From Kocuria varians (GTDB lineage Bacteria; Actinomycetota; Actinomycetes; Actinomycetales; Micrococcaceae), in the NCBI RefSeq assembly GCF_006539885.1, contig NZ_BJNW01000015.1, positions 19,732 to 83,731 of the forward strand: 64,000 nt of DNA, in the 5' to 3' direction. Below the pieces are notes generated by a model. It saw only the letters and a program-made list of their open reading frames with translations. It did not search any database and was not told the DNA's origin. Of the stretch, positions 16,088 through 25,060 are shown piece after piece (position 1 is the stretch's first letter; each line of letters opens with the position of its first letter). Both the position numbers and the translations under genes were made by a program.

Positions 16088-19024
16088 ATGGCGTCACGAA
16101 CTTCCCCCGCGCGCTCCACGAAGACCGCCACCCGGTCCTCGAAGTCGGCGGGTTCCCCCAAGAACGGCAAGAAGACCCCCTCCCGCACAACCTCCCAGGG
16201 CCCCTCCGCGGGCTCGCAGGCTCTGCACGGGATCGTGGGTGCCTGGTCGGGTGCCGGTCACGTGGTGGGTGCCGCGGTGCGCCGCGTGGGGACCGTGCGC
16301 ACGGACATCGCCCCCGAGCAGCGCCGTGACGGCGGTGCGCTCGTGTGGCTCGTGCTCGCCGTGCTGATCGCCGCGGTCGAGTGGTGGAACCTGCGCGGCG
16401 TGGACCTCACGGCCGTGGCCGTTCCCGCCTCGTGGGTGCACTCCGTGGTGGGCGGCACCTTCGGCTTCATGGCCCTCGTGCTGCCGCTGTTCTGCTTCTG
16501 CTTCGCCGTCCGGGTCTTCCGTCACCCGGAGGCCACCCAGGCGAACAACCGGATCGCCATCGCCCTGCTCGCACTGACCGTGGCCGGGTCGGGCACCGCG
16601 CACATTGCTGGCGGGGCACCGTCCCTGGGCGACGGCTTCGAGACGGTGTGGCGGGCCGGCGGTTTCGTCGGGTTCCTCGCCGCGGACCCGCTCTCCTCCC
16701 TCATCACCCCGTGGGGCGCGCTGGCCGTCTTCGTGGCGCTGGCCGTCCTTGCCCTGCTCGTCATGACGGCCACCCCCGTGGGGGAGATCGGCCCGCGGCT
16801 GCGCCTGCTCTACCGCCGACTCACCGGCCAGACCGAGCCGCGCACCACGGACCTCTCCGCGACCGAGCACGACCGCTCCTACCTGGACCCCGTGCCCGCG
16901 GCCCGCTCCGGCAGGGGCGGGCGCGCGCGGCGTCGTCGTGAGCGGGAGGAACTCGACCGCTACGACGGCGACGAGGCCTTCGAGCGCGCCGTCGTGGACG
17001 AGGCCAACCGTCGCGAGGCGCAGGGCTCCGCCACCACCGTCTTCGACGTGGGCTCCGCGCCCGGCGGGTCCTCGCGCAAGGGGGGCTCCTCGAGCGCCCG
17101 CGCCGGTGACGTCCAGCCCGCGGGCCTGCAATCCACCGAGGCCGTGCCGGCCCCCGAGGCCGGACCGCGCCCGGGGGAGAAGCGGCCCACCAAGTCCCAG
17201 CGCGCGGCCCAGAAGCTGCGCGAGGAGCAGGGCATCACGCCGGCCGCGGACACGGCGGCGGCGTCGGACGCCCCGGCGCTGGCCGCCCTCGACGACACCG
17301 TGGACGCGCGAGAGGCGGCGGGCGCCCGGACCCACACGCCCAGCACGCCCATCCCGGCACGCTCCGAGCAGCTGAAGCTGCAGGGCGACGTCGCCTACAG
17401 CCTTCCCCCCGTCGCGGACCTCGTGCAGGGCCCACCGGCCAAGGAGCGCTCCGAGGCCAACGACCAGGTGGTCGCCGCCCTGACCAACGTGCTGCAGCAG
17501 TTCAAGGTCGATGCCGAGGTCACCGGCTTCTCCCGCGGCCCCACGGTCACGCGCTACGAGATCGAGCTGGGATCCGGCACCAAGGTGGAGCGCGTCACGG
17601 CGCTGTCCAAGAACATCGCCTACGCCGTGGCGTCCGCGGACGTCCGGATCCTCTCGCCCATCCCCGGCAAGTCCGCCATCGGCATCGAGATCCCCAACAC
17701 GGACCGCGAGACCGTGGCCCTGGGGGACGTGCTGCGCTCGCAGAAGGCCCGCGCGTCCGAGCACCCCATGATCATGGGGGTGGGCAAAGACGTCGAGGGC
17801 GGCTTCGTGCTCGCGAACCTCGCCAAGATGCCGCACATGCTCGTGGCCGGAGCCACCGGTGCGGGCAAGTCCTCGTTCGTGAACTCGATGATCGTCTCGA
17901 TCCTCATGCGCTCCACACCGGACGAGGTGCGCCTGGTCATGGTGGATCCCAAGCGCGTGGAGCTCACGGCGTACGAGGGCGTCCCGCACCTGATCACGCC
18001 CATCATCACGAACCCCAAGAAGGCCGCCGAGGCCCTGCAGTGGGTCGTGCGGGAGATGGACGCGCGCTACGACGACCTCTCCCACTTCGGCTACAAGCAC
18101 ATCGACGACTTCAACAAGGCCGTGCGCAACGGCAAGGTGCAGCCGGAGCCGGGCTCCAAGCGGACTATCCGGCCCTACCCGTACCTTCTGGTGATCGTGG
18201 ACGAGCTCGCGGACCTCATGATGGTCGCCCCGCGCGACGTCGAGGACGCGATCGTGCGCATCACCCAGCTCGCCCGTGCGGCCGGCATCCACCTGGTGCT
18301 CGCCACGCAGCGGCCCTCCGTGGACGTGGTCACCGGTCTGATCAAGGCCAACGTGCCGTCCCGCATGGCGTTCGCGACCTCCTCGGTCACGGACTCGCGC
18401 GTGGTCCTGGACCAGGCCGGGGCGGAGAAGCTGATCGGCCAGGGCGACGCCCTCTTCCTGCCCATGGGCGCGTCCAAGCCCATGCGCGTGCAGGGCGCGT
18501 GGGTCTCGGAGTCCGAGATCCACAAGGTCGTGGAGCACGTCAAGGCGCAGATGACCGTGGACTACCGGGACGACGTCGTCCAGGAGGCTCCCAAGAAGAC
18601 GATCGACGAGGACATCGGGGACGATCTCGACGTCCTGCTGCAGGCCGCCGAGCTCATCATCACCACGCAGTTCGGCTCCACGTCCATGCTGCAGCGCAAG
18701 CTGCGTGTGGGCTTCGCGAAGGCCGGGCGGCTCATGGACCTGCTGGAGTCGCGCGGCGTCGTCGGCGCGTCCGAGGGCTCGAAGGCCCGCGACGTGCTGG
18801 TGAAGCCGGACGACCTCGCGGCCACGCTCGCGCTGATCCGCGGCGAGGAGCCGCCCGCCGGTGCGAGCTCCGGACATGACGACGCCCCGGCAGACGCGGG
18901 TGCGGGCATGGGTTCGGTCGACTACGGCGAGGACCCCGTGGCGGCGTCGCTCGCGGACGTCGCCCACGACTATCACGACGAGTCCGAGGAGTCAGAGGAC
19001 GCATGGGAGTTGACGGGACGATGA
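16088..19024 (+). CDS. ftsK: DNA translocase FtsK/SpoIIIE
   Basis: Septal DNA pump that clears and aligns chromosomes during division. From ATG 16088 the protein has 978 residues: a basic Ser/Lys-rich N-terminus, about four transmembrane helices between residues 85 and 240, a long charged linker, then the motor domain with Walker A GATGAGKS (588-595) and Walker B LLVIVDELADLM, and a C-terminal winged-helix gamma domain (TSMLQRKLRVGFAKAGRLMDLL). An upstream extension into rnj exists but does not look like protein. pgsA starts at a 4-nt ATGA overlap. Confidence 0.96.
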   Translation: MASRTSPARSTKTATRSSKSAGSPKNGKKTPSRTTSQGPSAGSQALHGIVGAWSGAGHVVGAAVRRVGTVRTDIAPEQRRDGGALVWLVLAVLIAAVEWWNLRGVDLTAVAVPASWVHSVVGGTFGFMALVLPLFCFCFAVRVFRHPEATQANNRIAIALLALTVAGSGTAHIAGGAPSLGDGFETVWRAGGFVGFLAADPLSSLITPWGALAVFVALAVLALLVMTATPVGEIGPRLRLLYRRLTGQTEPRTTDLSATEHDRSYLDPVPAARSGRGGRARRRREREELDRYDGDEAFERAVVDEANRREAQGSATTVFDVGSAPGGSSRKGGSSSARAGDVQPAGLQSTEAVPAPEAGPRPGEKRPTKSQRAAQKLREEQGITPAADTAAASDAPALAALDDTVDAREAAGARTHTPSTPIPARSEQLKLQGDVAYSLPPVADLVQGPPAKERSEANDQVVAALTNVLQQFKVDAEVTGFSRGPTVTRYEIELGSGTKVERVTALSKNIAYAVASADVRILSPIPGKSAIGIEIPNTDRETVALGDVLRSQKARASEHPMIMGVGKDVEGGFVLANLAKMPHMLVAGATGAGKSSFVNSMIVSILMRSTPDEVRLVMVDPKRVELTAYEGVPHLITPIITNPKKAAEALQWVVREMDARYDDLSHFGYKHIDDFNKAVRNGKVQPEPGSKRTIRPYPYLLVIVDELADLMMVAPRDVEDAIVRITQLARAAGIHLVLATQRPSVDVVTGLIKANVPSRMAFATSSVTDSRVVLDQAGAEKLIGQGDALFLPMGASKPMRVQGAWVSESEIHKVVEHVKAQMTVDYRDDVVQEAPKKTIDEDIGDDLDVLLQAAELIITTQFGSTSMLQRKLRVGFAKAGRLMDLLESRGVVGASEGSKARDVLVKPDDLAATLALIRGEEPPAGASSGHDDAPADAGAGMGSVDYGEDPVAASLADVAHDYHDESEESEDAWELTGR

Positions 19025-19653
19025 GCACCAACCACGACGGCACCGGCCAGGGCGCGGACGCGCCCGCGGCCTCGAACTGGAACCTCCCCAACGCGCTGAC
19101 CACGCTGCGCATCGTGATGGTGCCGTTCTTCGTCTGGTTCCTCGTGGCCGGCGGCACGTACGGCCAGGACTCGATGGGCATGCGGTGGGCGGCGGTCGTG
19201 ACGTTCGGCGCGGCCATGTTCACGGACAAGCTGGACGGGGACATCGCCCGCGCCCGCAACCTGATCACGAGCTTCGGCAAGATCGCGGATCCCATCGCGG
19301 ACAAGCTCCTCACGGGTGCCGCGTTCGTGGTGCTCTCGATGCTCGGGGAGCTGTGGTGGTGGGTCACGATCGTGATCCTGGTGCGCGAGTGGGGCATCAC
19401 GCTGATGCGCTTCGTGGTGATCCGCTACGGCGTGATGGCCGCGTCCAAGGGCGGCAAGACGAAGACCGTCCTGCAGACCGCCGCGCTGATCGCGCTGGTC
19501 CTGCCGCTCGCACCCTTCGTGGGTCAGTGGTGGTTGTGGCTCGCGTGGCTGCTGACGGCGCTCGCGCTGATCGCCACGGTGGTCACGGGCGTGGACTACG
19601 TCGTCAAGGCCGTGCAGCTGCGCAACCGTGCGCTGCGGGGCGAGGGCGCGTGA
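19021..19653 (+). CDS. pgsA: CDP-diacylglycerol--glycerol-3-phosphate 3-phosphatidyltransferase
   Basis: Membrane enzyme making phosphatidylglycerophosphate, precursor of phosphatidylglycerol and cardiolipin. 210 residues with several transmembrane helices and the complete CDP-alcohol phosphotransferase signature from DKLDGDIARARN to FGKIADPIADK (DG..AR then G...D...D spacing). ATG 19021 overlaps the ftsK TGA by four bases; an upstream in-frame ATG at 19003 is less likely. The position between ftsK and cinA is conserved in actinobacteria. It could act on another polyol phosphate, but pgsA is the usual occupant here. Confidence 0.94.
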   Translation: MSTNHDGTGQGADAPAASNWNLPNALTTLRIVMVPFFVWFLVAGGTYGQDSMGMRWAAVVTFGAAMFTDKLDGDIARARNLITSFGKIADPIADKLLTGAAFVVLSMLGELWWWVTIVILVREWGITLMRFVVIRYGVMAASKGGKTKTVLQTAALIALVLPLAPFVGQWWLWLAWLLTALALIATVVTGVDYVVKAVQLRNRALRGEGA

Positions 19654-20171
19654 GCGCCGCTGGTTCCGCCCCCGCTGCCTCCGAGCCGCAGGGGTACGAC
19701 GCCACGGCGCTCGTCCGTCTGGCCACGGACCTGGGCGTGACGGTCGGGACCGCGGAGTCCCTCACCGGGGGAGCCGTGGCCTCGCAGATCGTCACGGTGG
19801 CGGGGGCGTCGGGGTGCCTCGAAGGCGGCGTAGTGAGCTACTCGCACGCGGTCAAGAAACGTGTCCTGGGCGTGCCCGGTGACCTCCTGGAGCGCGTGAG
19901 CGCGGTGGACCCGGACGTCGCCCTGGCGATGGCCCGCGGGGCGCGCCGTGCCCTGGGCGTGGACTGGGCGGTGTCGACCACCGGCGTCGCCGGCCCGGAG
20001 CCGCACGACGGGCATCCCGTGGGGACCGTTTTCGTGGCGGTCAGCGGGCCCGGGGGAGAGGCCGTGGAGCACCTCACGCTCACGGGGGACCGGGCCGCCG
20101 TGCGGGAGGCGAGCGTGGCGCGCGCCATCGACATGTTGGCGACTCAAATCTCTTTCACAGCCAACGCCTAG
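19650..20171 (+). CDS. cinA: CinA-C family nicotinamide-nucleotide amidohydrolase
   Basis: A 173-residue stand-alone CinA C-terminal (PncC) domain, which deamidates NMN to NaMN in pyridine nucleotide salvage. Characteristic segments are TAESLTGGAVAS, GGVVSYSHAVKKRVLGV and STTGVAGPEPHDGHPVGTVFVAV. GTG 19650 overlaps the pgsA TGA (GTGA), indicating coupling. The N-terminal MocF/CinA domain of full-length CinA is absent. Despite the competence-inducible name, no competence role is implied. clgR follows after 147 bases. Confidence 0.93.
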   Translation: MSAAGSAPAASEPQGYDATALVRLATDLGVTVGTAESLTGGAVASQIVTVAGASGCLEGGVVSYSHAVKKRVLGVPGDLLERVSAVDPDVALAMARGARRALGVDWAVSTTGVAGPEPHDGHPVGTVFVAVSGPGGEAVEHLTLTGDRAAVREASVARAIDMLATQISFTANA

Positions 20172-20176
20172 TGCTT

Positions 20177-20195
20177 TTCCCTCGGCCGCAGGGAA
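20177..20195. promoter_or_regulatory. Inverted repeat between cinA and clgR
   Basis: TTCCCT and AGGGAA flank a GC-rich seven-base centre six bases after the cinA stop. It could be a weak terminator or an operator, possibly for autoregulation by ClgR; no canonical ClgR box is recognised in the 147-bp gap. Confidence 0.35.
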
Positions 20196-20318
20196 CAATT
20201 GAACACGCAAGCACGTTATGCCAGTCAGAGCGTTGAGCCAGACGGGCTCAACCGCTTCAGCCCCCCGCAGCCACCACGGTGCGGTAGGCCCCGTACGTAC
20301 GAGGAGTAGGCAATTCAC

Positions 20319-20744
20319 ATGACGAAGCAACCCGTGTCTGTCAATGGTGTCGTCCGTTGGAAGGACGTGGGTATGGTCGATGAAGCTCACGCGGAGACCC
20401 ACGAGATGAAGGTGGGCGTCCTGCGCCAGGAGATCGGAGAGGTGCTGCGCAACGTGCGCCAGCGTCAGGGGCGCACGCTGCGCGAGGTCTCGCACAGTGC
20501 CCGCGTGTCCCTGGGATACCTCAGCGAGGTCGAGCGCGGCCAGAAGGAAGCGTCCTCGGAGCTGCTGGCCTCGATCTGCACCGCCCTGGACATCCCGATG
20601 TCCCAGATGCTGCGCGAGGTCGCGGACCGGCTCGCCTACGCGGAAGGCAACTTCATCCCGGACACCGTTCCGTCGGAGATGACGGAGGAGTTCACCCGGG
20701 AGGTGCGCCAGCTGCGCGGAGGCAGTGCCGCGAACGCCCGCTGA
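20319..20744 (+). CDS. clgR: ClgR-like XRE-family transcriptional regulator
   Basis: 141-residue DNA-binding protein with an XRE helix-turn-helix at about residues 44-95 ([27 protein letters not shown]). In actinobacteria the regulator located after pgsA-cinA and before recA is ClgR, which activates clpP/clpC and other protease or stress genes and is itself degraded by Clp. The C-terminal tail ([18 protein letters not shown]) ends in small residues, compatible with proteolytic control. ATG 20319 is preceded by GAGGAGTAGG; internal ATGs at 20373 and 20406 are alternatives. Confidence 0.85.
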   Translation: MTKQPVSVNGVVRWKDVGMVDEAHAETHEMKVGVLRQEIGEVLRNVRQRQGRTLREVSHSARVSLGYLSEVERGQKEASSELLASICTALDIPMSQMLREVADRLAYAEGNFIPDTVPSEMTEEFTREVRQLRGGSAANAR

Positions 20745-20900
20745 GCGCCGCAGGGTGCGCCGCGGTGACGCCGTCACCGGTCGCACCCACCACCCTGCCG
20801 ATCCGCCGGGAGTGATGACCCGGACCCACCACGGGGAACGAGGATCGCGAGACGATCAGGTGCCGGACGTCGCGACGCAGCGGCACCGGCAACGAGAGGA

Positions 20901-20928
20901 CGGACCCGCCCCAGGGCGGGTCCGTTTC
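20901..20928 (+). terminator. Rho-independent terminator after clgR
   Basis: CGGACCCGCCC (20901-20911) pairs perfectly with 20914-20924, followed by a short T-run (TTT) before CAC. It ends the clgR transcript and insulates DUF3046-recA. The rest of the 207-bp gap holds no gene. Confidence 0.85.
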
Positions 20929-20960
20929 ACGTCCGGCACCGTGAGAAGGAGATGACGACC

Positions 20961-21182
20961 ATGCGAGTGAGCGCGTTCTGGGACCTGATGTCCCACGAGT
21001 TCGGCTCGGCCTACTGCCGGGTGCTGGCCAGGGACCTGGTGGTCTCCGAGCTGGGAGACCGGACGGCGAGACAGGCGCTCGAGGCGGGGGAGGACCCCAA
21101 GACCGTGTGGTTCGCGGTGTGCCGGGCGCAGGAGGTGCCGGAGTCGCGCTGGTGGGGACCGGACCAGCCACCGAGGAACTGA
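20961..21182 (+). CDS. DUF3046 family protein
   Basis: 73-residue protein of unknown function found immediately upstream of recA in many actinobacteria. The start MRVSAFWDLMSHEFG matches the usual DUF3046 beginning; AAGGAG lies nine bases upstream of ATG 20961, whereas the ATG at 20952 would be only one base from it. WFAVCRAQEVPESRWWGPD is the conserved C-terminal part. The neighbour relationship with recA is conserved but a DNA-repair role is unproven. The protein is small, soluble and Trp-rich. Confidence 0.9.
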   Translation: MRVSAFWDLMSHEFGSAYCRVLARDLVVSELGDRTARQALEAGEDPKTVWFAVCRAQEVPESRWWGPDQPPRN

Positions 21183-21342
21183 GGCCGGCGCCGGCGGACA
21201 GCGCGCCTCCTGCGTGCGGCGGGCCTCGCGTCTGCGAGGCGCCTCGGGTGAGCGGCGTGCCTCCGACGTGCGGGTGTCGACGGCGCGCCGTCGGACGGTG
21301 CCTGCCGTGGGCCCGGCGGCGGGTCGAGGTGCACGCATCCGG

Positions 21343-21358
21343 GTTCGAAGGTATATTC
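21343..21358. promoter_or_regulatory. SOS (LexA) box upstream of recA, overlapping the -10
   Basis: TCGAAGGTATATTCGA matches the Gram-positive/actinobacterial LexA operator TCGAAC(N4)GTTCGA with one change in each arm. TATATT (21350-21355) inside it reads as the -10, so LexA would block recA transcription directly. The transcript would have a ~120-base leader. The rest of the 298-bp gap shows no gene. Confidence 0.85.
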
Positions 21359-21480
21359 GAATCCGATCACACGTGCTCCACACCCCGGCCGACCCCTTAT
21401 GGGTGTCGGACCCCCCTCATATCGTGGACCGCGACGACATCATCAGGGCCTCACCGGCCCCCGAGAACTAGAGGTGAAAC

Positions 21481-22626
21481 ATGGCAGCCAAGTCCAAGGG
21501 CGCACCCGCACCCTCTCAGGTGGCCGGCTCCGATCGGCAGAAGGCACTCGACACGGTGCTCTCCCAGATCGACAAGAACTACGGCAAGGGCTCGGTCATG
21601 CGGCTGGGCGACCGTCCCGCCACCAGGATCGAGACGATCCCCACCGGCTCCATCGCGCTGGACGTCGCGCTGGGCATCGGCGGTTTCCCCCGCGGCCGCG
21701 TGGTCGAGATCTACGGCCCGGAGTCCTCGGGTAAGACCACCGTGGCGCTGCACGCCGTGGCGAGCGTTCAGAAGGCCGGCGGCATCGCGGCGTTCATCGA
21801 CGCCGAGCACGCCCTGGACCCGGCCTACGCGGAGAAGCTCGGCGTGGACACGGACAACCTCCTGGTCTCCCAGCCGGACACCGGTGAGCAGGCGCTCGAG
21901 ATCATGGACATGCTGGTGGGCTCCGGCTCCATTGACATCATCGTCATCGACTCCGTGGCGGCCCTGGTGCCCAAGGCGGAGATCGAGGGCGAGATGGGTG
22001 ACAGCCACGTGGGCCTGCAGGCGCGACTCATGTCCCAGGCGCTGCGCAAGATCACGGGCCGGCTGTCCCACACGAACACCACCGCCATCTTCATCAACCA
22101 GCTGCGCGAGAAGATCGGCGTGTTCTTCGGCTCCCCGGAGACCACCACGGGCGGCAAGGCGCTGAAGTTCTACGCCTCGGTCCGCGTGGACGTTCGCCGC
22201 ATCGAGACCCTCAAGGACGGCGCCAACCCCGTGGGCAACCGCACCCGCGCGAAGATCGTGAAGAACAAGATGGCCCCGCCCTTCAAGCAGGCGGAGTTCG
22301 ACATCCTCTACGGCCAGGGCATCTCCATCGAGGGCGGCCTGATCGACATGGGCGTGGAGCACGGCATCGTCAAGAAGTCCGGTGCGTGGTTCACCTACGA
22401 GGGGGACCAGCTGGGACAGGGCAAGGAGAACTCCCGGCGCTTCCTCAAGGACAACCCCGAGCTGGCACAGGAGATCGAGCGGAAGATCCTGGTGAAGCTC
22501 GGCATCAGCGAGGACCCGGACGAGGGCTCCCAGGATGCCGAGGGGCTGGACGGCGCCGGCCAGGACGTGGATCCGGACGCCGCCTTCGCGCCCCGCACGG
22601 ACGACTCCGAGCTGCCCGCCTTCTGA
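21481..22626 (+). CDS. recA: Recombinase RecA
   Basis: ATP-dependent strand-exchange protein and co-protease for LexA cleavage. 381 residues, with Walker A GPESSGKT (79-86), Walker B in [14 protein letters not shown], loop L2 around [18 protein letters not shown], and an acidic C-terminal tail. ATG 21481 follows AGAGGTGA. No intein interrupts it, unlike in mycobacteria. It is expressed from a LexA-boxed promoter and followed 17 bases later by recX. Confidence 0.99.
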   Translation: MAAKSKGAPAPSQVAGSDRQKALDTVLSQIDKNYGKGSVMRLGDRPATRIETIPTGSIALDVALGIGGFPRGRVVEIYGPESSGKTTVALHAVASVQKAGGIAAFIDAEHALDPAYAEKLGVDTDNLLVSQPDTGEQALEIMDMLVGSGSIDIIVIDSVAALVPKAEIEGEMGDSHVGLQARLMSQALRKITGRLSHTNTTAIFINQLREKIGVFFGSPETTTGGKALKFYASVRVDVRRIETLKDGANPVGNRTRAKIVKNKMAPPFKQAEFDILYGQGISIEGGLIDMGVEHGIVKKSGAWFTYEGDQLGQGKENSRRFLKDNPELAQEIERKILVKLGISEDPDEGSQDAEGLDGAGQDVDPDAAFAPRTDDSELPAF

Positions 22627-22643
22627 GGTGAGGGGACACACCC

Positions 22644-23366
22644 ATGAGTGACTCGTCCCAGTACGCCCGGCGGCGCCGCCGGGGCTCGGCTTCGCGCCGG
22701 GGCTCGGCGGCGCCGTCCGCGCACCAGGAGGCCTCGGAGGCGGTCGACGGTCCAGATGAAGGATCAGGCGAGGGGTCGGGCAACGGACCGGGCACGGGTC
22801 GCCGTGGTGGACACGGTGGCCAGGACGCCGATCCGCGAGAGGCGGCCCGTGCCATCGTCCTGCGCCAGCTGACGGCGTCCGCCAAGTCACGGCGGCAGCT
22901 CGAGGACAAGCTCGCGGACCGTGACATTCCCGAGGACGTCGCCCGGGAGGTGCTGGACCGTTTCGAAGATGTCAACCTCGTGGACGACCGCGCGTTCGCC
23001 GCCATGTTCGTCCGCTCCCGGGCCGAGACCCGCAGGCTCTCGCGGTCGGCCCTGCGCCGTGAGCTGTCCACCCGGGGCATCACCGGGGAGATCGCCGAGG
23101 AGGCCCTGGAGCAGCGCTCGGACGAGGACGAGCTGCAGGACGCCCACGAACTCGTGCGCAAGAAGCTGCCCGCCACGGTGGACCCTGCTGATCGCAAGGA
23201 GCACGAAAGGCTCACGCGCAAGCTCGTGAGCATGCTCGGACGCAAGGGCTACCCGCCCGGGCTCGCGTTCGGCGTCGTCAAGGAGGAACTTGCCACGGTC
23301 ACCGCCGTGACGGGCGAGGACGACCGGCCGGACCTGGACGGCGCCGAGGTCTGGGACACCCCGTGA
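22644..23366 (+). CDS. recX: Regulatory protein RecX
   Basis: Inhibits RecA filament activity by direct binding. 240 residues: a disordered, Arg/Ser/Gly-rich N-terminal ~70 residues, then the RecX three-helix repeats (ARAIVLRQLTASAKSRRQLEDKL ... VNLVDDRAFAAMFVRSR). ATG 22644 follows GGTGAGGGG. Length is greater than the ~150 residues of E. coli RecX because of the N-terminal extension, which is common in actinobacteria. Co-transcription with recA links its level to the SOS response. Confidence 0.95.
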   Translation: MSDSSQYARRRRRGSASRRGSAAPSAHQEASEAVDGPDEGSGEGSGNGPGTGRRGGHGGQDADPREAARAIVLRQLTASAKSRRQLEDKLADRDIPEDVAREVLDRFEDVNLVDDRAFAAMFVRSRAETRRLSRSALRRELSTRGITGEIAEEALEQRSDEDELQDAHELVRKKLPATVDPADRKEHERLTRKLVSMLGRKGYPPGLAFGVVKEELATVTAVTGEDDRPDLDGAEVWDTP

Positions 23367-23515
23367 TGGTGGCTGGCCGCTGCATCGGCCTGGACACCGG
23401 ATGCCACGCACTGGTTTCGCGGCTCGGTGCTCACGCCCGACCGGACCCGCCGGCGTCGCCTGCCCCGCCCGAGAAGTGCCCCGGCACAGGGGGCTCGAGA
23501 ATTTGACCCCCTCCC

Positions 23516-23521
23516 TAAAAT
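23516..23521 (+). promoter_or_regulatory. -10 element at miaB
   Basis: TAAAAT is followed by six bases and GTG 23528, the leaderless geometry. An ATG at 23537 with GAGGTGA five bases upstream competes as the start if transcription begins further upstream. Confidence 0.5.
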
Positions 23522-23527
23522 GATGAG

Positions 23528-25057
23528 GTGACCCAGATGCCCCGGCCCGTTCAGCCGCAGCCGCTCCAGACCCCGGCCCTCGACGCGCGGGAGACCGCCC
23601 CGGCCTACGAGGTGCGGACGCTGGGATGCCAGATGAACGCCCACGACTCCGAGCGCATCACCGGCCTGCTCGAGAGCGCGGGCTACGTCCCGGCGGTGGA
23701 CCGAGACCCCGATCTCGTGGTCTTCAACACCTGCGCCGTGCGGGAGAACGCGGACAACAAGCTCTACGGCCAGCTGGGGCAGCTCGCGCCGGTCAAACGC
23801 CGCAACGAACGGCTGCAGATCGCGGTCGGTGGCTGCCTCGCGCAGAAGGACCGCGCCACCATCGTGGACCGGGCGCCGTGGGTGGACGTCGTCTTCGGGA
23901 CGTACAACATCGGGTCCCTCCCAGTCCTGCTGGAGCGCGCCCGGCACAACGAACGGGCCCAGGTGGAGATCCTCGAGGCGCTCGAGACCTTCCCCTCGGC
24001 ACTGCCCACCAAGCGCGAGCAGGCCTACGCGGGGTGGGTGTCCATCTCGGTGGGGTGCAACAACACGTGCACGTTCTGCATCGTGCCGCAGCTGCGCGGC
24101 AAAGAGAAGGACCGCCGCCCCGGGGACATACTCGCGGAGGTGCAGGCGCTCGTGGACTCCGGCGCGGTCGAGGTCACCCTGCTGGGCCAGAACGTGAACT
24201 CGTACGGTGTGGAGTTCGGCGACCGCGGGGCGTTCGCCAAGCTGCTGCGCGCGTGCGGGGAGATCGAGGGCCTCGAACGGGTGCGCTTCACGAGCCCCCA
24301 CCCCGCGGCCTTCACGGACGACGTGATCGACGCGATGGCGGAAACCCCCAACGTCATGCCCCAGCTCCACATGCCCCTGCAGTCCGGCTCGGACCGCATC
24401 CTGAAGGACATGCGCCGTTCCTACCGCTCCAAGAAGTTCCTGGGGATCCTGGACCGGGTGCGCGAGCGCATCCCCGGTGCGGCGATCACCACGGACATCA
24501 TCGTGGGCTTCCCCGGTGAGACGGAGCAGGACTTTCAGGACACCCTGGACGTCGTGGCTGCTTCGGAGTTCTCCTCGGCCTTCACCTTCCAGTACTCGGT
24601 CCGTCCGGGAACGCCCGCGGGGGAGATGGCGGACCAGGTCCCGGCGGCCGTGGTGCAGGAACGCTTCGAGCGGCTGACCGCGCTGCAGGACGAGATTAGT
24701 GCGCGGCTGAACCGGGATCTGGTGGGTTCCTCGGCAGAGGTCCTCGTCAGCGCCCAGTCAGGCCGGAAAGCCGAGTCCACCCACCGGTTGAGCGGGCGGG
24801 GCCGGGACCAGCGTCTGGTGCACTTCAGCGTGCCGGACGGCGCGCCGCAGCCGCGACCCGGCGACGTCGTCACCGTTCCCGTCACCGGCGCGGCGGCCTA
24901 CCACCTGCTGGCGGACCCCGCGGACGTCTCGCAGTACACGCTGCGGCGCACGCGCGGCGGGGACGCGTGGGAGGCGGCGCAGGCGGAGTCCTGCGGCGTG
25001 CCCTCCGGTGCGCCCGGCACGGTGGGGCTCGGGATGCCCGCCCTGCGGAGGCCCTGA
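23528..25057 (+). CDS. miaB: tRNA (N6-isopentenyladenosine(37)-C2)-methylthiotransferase
   Basis: Radical-SAM enzyme adding the methylthio group to i6A37 of tRNAs. 509 residues: N-terminal methylthiotransferase domain with cysteines in [12 protein letters not shown] and [10 protein letters not shown], radical SAM cluster CNNTCTFC, and C-terminal TRAM domain. The start may be GTG 23528 (exactly seven bases after a TAAAAT -10) or ATG 23537 (good Shine-Dalgarno); the nine-base difference does not affect the call. miaA, whose product it modifies, follows three bases downstream. Confidence 0.96.
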   Translation: MTQMPRPVQPQPLQTPALDARETAPAYEVRTLGCQMNAHDSERITGLLESAGYVPAVDRDPDLVVFNTCAVRENADNKLYGQLGQLAPVKRRNERLQIAVGGCLAQKDRATIVDRAPWVDVVFGTYNIGSLPVLLERARHNERAQVEILEALETFPSALPTKREQAYAGWVSISVGCNNTCTFCIVPQLRGKEKDRRPGDILAEVQALVDSGAVEVTLLGQNVNSYGVEFGDRGAFAKLLRACGEIEGLERVRFTSPHPAAFTDDVIDAMAETPNVMPQLHMPLQSGSDRILKDMRRSYRSKKFLGILDRVRERIPGAAITTDIIVGFPGETEQDFQDTLDVVAASEFSSAFTFQYSVRPGTPAGEMADQVPAAVVQERFERLTALQDEISARLNRDLVGSSAEVLVSAQSGRKAESTHRLSGRGRDQRLVHFSVPDGAPQPRPGDVVTVPVTGAAAYHLLADPADVSQYTLRRTRGGDAWEAAQAESCGVPSGAPGTVGLGMPALRRP

Positions 25058-25060
25058 GCC

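Noticed and set aside
13611..16190. 859-codon antisense open frame across dapA and rnj
   Set aside because: Low-information His/Val/Arg/Asp composition and full overlap with two certain genes mark it as a shadow frame.
16094..18976. 960-codon antisense open frame across ftsK
   Set aside because: Same reasons: it covers a certain gene, has no recognisable domain, and long antisense frames are expected at this GC content.
22961..22972. TTTCGAAGATGT in recX as an SOS box
   Set aside because: Only one arm matches and it is inside coding sequence.
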